Shown in pieces: positions 4,392-6,651 of a stretch of 6,651 nucleotides of DNA. Numbering within the stretch: the first letter of the stretch is position 1; every line of letters starts with the position of its first letter. The translations under genes and the position numbers were made by a program. This DNA comes from Actinomycetes bacterium (GTDB lineage: Bacteria; Actinomycetota; Actinomycetes; Streptosporangiales; Streptosporangiaceae), in NCBI GenBank assembly GCA_025964635.1, contig JAOPYP010000753.1, forward strand, positions 1-6,651. The letters are read 5' to 3'. Below the pieces are notes generated by a model. It was not told the DNA's origin. It was given only the letters and a program-made list of their open reading frames with translations, and ran no database searches.

Positions 4392-5857
4392 CCCGCGGCG
4401 GCCCGGGTCGCGGACCAGCCGTCCCGGACGGGGCGGCCTCCCCGGATCGCGGGCCGGTGACCGGGGAGCCAGTGCCTGGGGAGTCAGTGACCGGGGAGCC
4501 AGTGTCTGGGAAGCCGGCGGCTGGGGGAGCGGCGGCTGGGGGAGCGGCGGCAGACAGCGGCTGCCGCATCCTGCATGTGGACATGGACGCCTTCTACGCC
4601 AGCGTCGAGATCCGCGACCGCCCCGAGCTGGCCGGGCGGCCGGTGATCGTGGGCGCGACCGCCAGCCGTGGCGTGGTCCTCGCCGCGTCCTACGAGGCGC
4701 GGGCGTTCGGGGTGCACTCGGCCATGCCGGTGACGCGGGCCCGGCGGCTGTGCCCGCAGGCCGTGTTCATCTCGCCCCGGCATCACGTCTACGCGGCCGT
4801 GTCCAAGGAGGTCATGGAGGTCTTCCGGTCGGTCACCCCCGAGGTGGAGCCGCTCGCGCTCGACGAGGCGTTCCTCGACGTGTCCGGGGCCATCCGGCGG
4901 CTCGGGCCGCCCGCCCGGATCGGCGCGCTGATCCGGGCCACCATCGCCGAGCAGCAGGGCATCACCTGCTCGGTTGGGGTGGCCTCGTCCAAGTTCATTG
5001 CCAAGCTCGCGTCCACCCACTCCAAGCCGGACGGCCTGCTTGTCGTGCCCGCCGACGGCGTCCTGGCGTTCCTGCACCCGCTGCCGGTGGCCGCACTGTG
5101 GGGCGTGGGGGAACAGACCGGGCAGGTGCTGGCCCGGCTCGGGCTGCGCACGGTGCGGGACATCGCGGAGATCCCGGTCGGCACCCTGCAGCGCGAGCTC
5201 GGTCTCTCGCTGGGCGCTCACCTGGCCGCGCTGGCCTGGGGACGGGACGAGCGCCCGGTGGTGAGCAGCACCCCGGAAAAGAGCATCGGCGCGGAGGAGA
5301 CGTTCGCCAGCGACATCGACGACCCGGAGGTGATCCGCCGCGAACTGCTCCGCCTGTCCGGGCGGACCGCACGCGGCCTCCGCTCGGCCGGGGCCCTGGC
5401 CCGGACCGTGGTGATCAAGCTCCGGCTGGCCAACTTCACCACGATCACCCGGTCCCGGACGCTTCCCGAGCCCACCGACGTGGCGCGCACCATCTACGCC
5501 ACCGCCTGCGCCCTTTACAGTGCCGCCGGGCTGGACTCCCGCGCCCGGCTTCGCCTGGTCGGGGTGCGCACGAGCGGCCTGGTGCCCGCTTCGCGGGCCG
5601 CCACCCAGCTGGCTTTCGGTGAGCGGCCGGCCGGCTGGCGCGATGCGGAGCGGGCCCTGGACCGGATCAGCGGGCGATTCGGCACCGACACGGTCCGGCC
5701 CGCCGCCCTGGTGACCGGGCAGCCGGATGAGCCGTTCCCCCGGCTGTCAGCCGGATCACATTTTCAGGCGCCGGACGAATCAGCCCGGCGCCCGCCCGGA
5801 GAGCCAGCCCGGCGCCCGCCTGCGGAATCAGCCCGGCGCCCGCCCCGGGAAGGCTGA
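4388..5857 (+). CDS. dinB: DNA polymerase IV (Y-family translesion polymerase)
   Basis: Error-prone Y-family polymerase that copies past DNA lesions, normally recruited by the beta sliding clamp. Of 489 residues, about 60-445 are the polymerase: HVDMDAFYASVE (63-74) with catalytic Asp65 and probable steric-gate Tyr70, SYEARAFGV (101-109), catalytic Asp159-Glu160 in LALDEAFLDV, CSVGVASSKFIAKLAS (194-209), a helix-hairpin-helix around LWGVGEQTGQVLARLGL, and a little-finger domain from EKSIGAEETF (298-306). QLAF (407-410) is a plausible clamp-binding motif. Two parts are atypical: a 58-residue Gly/Ala/Pro/Glu-rich N-terminal extension made of repeats, and a C-terminal tail with three ESARRPPG-like units after residue 463. 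ATG 4388 overlaps the methyltransferase stop; in-frame GTGs at 4457, 4472, 4487 and 4502 could shorten the extension, but none has a clear Shine-Dalgarno. No LexA box is seen upstream. Confidence 0.95.
   Translation: MTRGGPGRGPAVPDGAASPDRGPVTGEPVPGESVTGEPVSGKPAAGGAAAGGAAADSGCRILHVDMDAFYASVEIRDRPELAGRPVIVGATASRGVVLAASYEARAFGVHSAMPVTRARRLCPQAVFISPRHHVYAAVSKEVMEVFRSVTPEVEPLALDEAFLDVSGAIRRLGPPARIGALIRATIAEQQGITCSVGVASSKFIAKLASTHSKPDGLLVVPADGVLAFLHPLPVAALWGVGEQTGQVLARLGLRTVRDIAEIPVGTLQRELGLSLGAHLAALAWGRDERPVVSSTPEKSIGAEETFASDIDDPEVIRRELLRLSGRTARGLRSAGALARTVVIKLRLANFTTITRSRTLPEPTDVARTIYATACALYSAAGLDSRARLRLVGVRTSGLVPASRAATQLAFGERPAGWRDAERALDRISGRFGTDTVRPAALVTGQPDEPFPRLSAGSHFQAPDESARRPPGEPARRPPAESARRPPREG
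4457..4552 (+). repeat. 30-bp and 15-bp tandem repeats in the dinB N-terminal extension
   Basis: 30-base units at 4457-4486 and 4487-4516 encode VTGEPVPGES and VTGEPVSGKP and are themselves built from 15-base half-units. They are followed by two identical 15-base units at 4516-4530 and 4531-4545 (GGCGGCTGGGGGAGC) and a fragment, which encode an AAGG-type tract. All precede the conserved CRILHVDMD start of the polymerase core. Confidence 0.88.
5777..5848 (+). repeat. 24-bp tandem repeat, three copies, at the dinB C-terminus
   Basis: Units 5777-5800, 5801-5824 and 5825-5848 encode ESARRPPG, EPARRPPA and ESARRPPR; the gene ends two codons later. All share the core CAGCCCGGCGCCCGCC. The tail is basic and Pro-rich and lies beyond the little-finger domain and the QLAF motif. 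Confidence 0.93.
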
Positions 5858-5863
5858 TATACT
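5858..5863 (+). promoter_or_regulatory. Possible -10 box directly after dinB
   Basis: TATACT differs from the consensus TATAAT at one base and lies immediately after the dinB stop. No convincing -35 is found in the GC-rich repeat upstream. If real, it would give the DUF3040 gene a leader of more than 200 bases. Confidence 0.2.
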
Positions 5864-5904
5864 CACCCTTACGCGGATCTAATTCGAATTTGCGTTTGGC
5901 TGAC

Positions 5905-5920
5905 GCCCGGCTCGCCGGGC
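5905..5920 (+). terminator. GC hairpin downstream of dinB
   Basis: GCCCGG (5905-5910), tetraloop CTCG, CCGGGC (5915-5920): a perfect 6-bp stem 48 bases past the dinB stop. There is no T-tract, as is common for actinobacterial terminators, so it may terminate or merely stabilise the dinB transcript. Confidence 0.45.
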
Positions 5921-5954
5921 TGGTAGCTGCGGCAGGCGCCAGAGGAGGTCCGGG

Positions 5955-6005
5955 GTGCAGGCAGGGGCCGGAACTCCTTTACCCTCCCACTACCCTTCCA
6001 CCTAG
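5955..6005 (+). CDS. Possible 16-codon leader ORF upstream of the DUF3040 gene
   Basis: GAGGAGGT at 5942-5949 is an excellent Shine-Dalgarno, six bases before GTG 5955. The frame encodes MQAGAGTPLPSHYPST and stops at TAG 6003-6005; its ninth codon is TTA, a rare codon in high-GC actinomycetes. The ORF lies 93 bases upstream of the DUF3040 start, where a regulatory leader peptide could act. The peptide is too short for homology and the arrangement may be chance. Confidence 0.25.
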   Translation: MQAGAGTPLPSHYPST

Positions 6006-6019
6006 AGCAGCCGGACTCG

Positions 6020-6025
6020 TATTCT
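6020..6025 (+). promoter_or_regulatory. Candidate -10 box for the DUF3040 gene
   Basis: TATTCT fits TANNNT in a less GC-rich stretch 73 bases before GTG 6099. The -35 position (about 5996-6002) is a poor match. A GATGA-AC-TCATC dyad at 6049-6060 lies just downstream of the implied start and could be an operator. Confidence 0.25.
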
Positions 6026-6098
6026 GGAAGAAGAACCCTGGACCGTGAGATGAACTCATCGCATCCGTCCCCGCGCGCGAGGTTTCATGGGAGGCGCC

Positions 6099-6494
6099 GT
6101 GCCGCTGTCTGAGCACGAGCAGCGTCAGCTCGATCAGATCGAGCGTGCGCTCTATGCCGAGGATCCGAAGTTCGCGCAGGCGGTACGCGCGAAGGATCCA
6201 CGGGTGCACTACAAGCGCCGCGTAGTCGAGGCGGCGATCGGCTTCCTACTCGGCGTCGGCCTCCTGCTGGCCGGCGTGATCTCCAAGCTCACCCTGATCG
6301 GCGTGGCCGGTTTCGTGGTCATGCTGGCCTGCTCGATGTGGGCCCTGTCCAGCTGGCGGCACATGTCTGGTGGCGCCGCCTCGCGGCCTGGCCCGGCGCG
6401 TGATCGCCGGATGCGGCCGCCGGTGAGTTCCCGGTCCCGGTTGATGGAACGGCTCGAGGAGCGCTGGCGCCGTCGTCAGGAGCGGGACCGCTAG
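6099..6494 (+). CDS. DUF3040 family membrane protein
   Basis: A 131-residue protein of the actinobacterial DUF3040 family, function unknown. It has the family N-terminus PLSEHEQRQLDQIERALYAEDPKFAQAVR (2-30), then two membrane helices (about 44-61 and 64-84) and a basic cytoplasmic tail ending in a charged helix (RLMERLEERWRRRQERDR). GTG 6099 is chosen over ATG 6087 because it yields the conserved MPLSEHE start and has GGGAGG at 6089-6094, four bases upstream, overlapping the alternative ATG. In many actinobacteria, including Mycobacterium tuberculosis (Rv2169c), this gene lies near the mraZ/division cluster; a link with envelope or division genes is possible, but no mraZ is inside the window. 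It is followed by a strong hairpin and a convergent gene. Confidence 0.92.
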   Translation: MPLSEHEQRQLDQIERALYAEDPKFAQAVRAKDPRVHYKRRVVEAAIGFLLGVGLLLAGVISKLTLIGVAGFVVMLACSMWALSSWRHMSGGAASRPGPARDRRMRPPVSSRSRLMERLEERWRRRQERDR

Positions 6495-6534
6495 GTAGCC
6501 CGTACTCGGGCTACCCGGGATCCCGGGTAGCCCG
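6495..6534. terminator. Bidirectional terminator with nested hairpins
   Basis: Directly after the DUF3040 stop, GTAGCCCG (6495-6502) pairs with CGGGCTAC (6507-6514) around TACT. CGGGCTAC also begins a perfect 28-bp palindrome at 6507-6534, whose half is CGGGCTACCCGGGA. Thus one arm can pair with either neighbour, giving two mutually exclusive hairpins. It fills the gap between convergent stop codons (6494 and 6538) and is symmetric, so it can act on both strands. Confidence 0.8.
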
Positions 6535-6537
6535 TGA

Positions 6538-6651
6538 TCAGGTCGTCCGCGCCTTGCGGTCGGCTCGCGGGCCGCGGCGGGACCAGGCTCCCGTCCGGTG
6601 CGCGGCCACATCCATCCAGCTGAACACGTCCAGCGCGTGCTGCACGGCCGC
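6538..6651 (-). CDS. C-terminal 37 residues of a convergent gene, cut by window edge
   Basis: On the - strand, an open frame enters at base 6651 and ends in TGA at 6538-6540, encoding AAVQHALDVFSWMDVAAHRT followed by an Arg-rich tail (GAWSRRGPRADRKARTT). The stop lies just beyond the symmetric terminator, and third positions are mostly G/C, as expected of a real gene end. An amphipathic stretch then a basic tail would suit the C-terminus of a membrane-anchored protein. In some actinobacteria a TgpA-type transglutaminase gene lies next to the DUF3040 gene, so that is one possibility, but 37 residues are too few to name it. Confidence 0.6.
   Translation of the reverse strand, partial: AAVQHALDVFSWMDVAAHRTGAWSRRGPRADRKARTT

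Noticed and set aside
4484..5221. - strand frame (245 codons) opposite dinB
   Set aside because: Antisense shadow of conserved polymerase motifs; no start signal and composition typical of shadow frames.
4750..5622. Second + strand frame inside dinB (290 codons)
   Set aside because: Arg/Ala/Gly-rich shadow frame of polymerase IV without recognisable domains.
5777..5848. Tandem repeats as a CRISPR array
   Set aside because: The repeats here and elsewhere in the window are directly adjacent without unique spacers, are in frame with coding sequence, and have no cas genes nearby.
5942..5955. GAGGAGGTCCGGGG as part of an RNase P RNA
   Set aside because: It vaguely resembles the GAGGAAAGTCCGGGC segment of rnpB, but the rest of the conserved RNA is absent; a Shine-Dalgarno reading is simpler.

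Overview
The window reads as chromosomal DNA of a high-GC actinomycete. Coding regions use almost only G/C at third positions, GTG starts are common, and the order peptidase–efp–nusB and the DUF3040 protein are typical of Actinobacteria. I cannot name a genus; a Streptosporangiales- or Frankia-like lineage is a guess from general sequence character.

Layout. The left third (1-2126, + strand) is a housekeeping run: the 3' part of an M24B Xaa-Pro aminopeptidase (pepP/pepQ type), elongation factor P (efp) and the antitermination factor NusB (nusB). A 63-base AT-rich gap separates nusB from a convergent membrane-protein gene (2190-2825, - strand), which appears to have a leaderless promoter. A gene-poor stretch of about 680 bases follows (2826-3503). 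It holds a possible small Cys-containing protein on the - strand, an AT-rich island with CTCAG repeats, and two GC-rich dyads 32 bases apart. Next comes a two-gene + strand unit with an ATGA overlap: a CmoM/SmtA-like SAM methyltransferase and DNA polymerase IV (dinB). After a leader-like region with a hairpin and a possible 16-codon ORF comes a DUF3040 two-helix membrane protein. A strong palindromic hairpin then separates it from the C-terminal end of a convergent - strand gene that runs off the right edge.

Functional links. EF-P relieves ribosome stalling at polyproline and NusB acts in rRNA antitermination, so the left block serves translation and transcription. The methyltransferase and translesion polymerase are probably translationally coupled, but a shared job is not evident.

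The most unusual property is the density of short tandem repeats: 18 bp in the peptidase, 15 bp between efp and nusB, 36 bp inside the methyltransferase, 30 and 15 bp in the dinB N-terminus, and 24 bp in the dinB C-terminus. The coding ones are all multiples of three and add Gly/Ala/Pro/Arg-rich tracts at surface or terminal positions of conserved proteins. I see no CRISPR array, tRNA, rRNA, transposase, phage gene or defence system.
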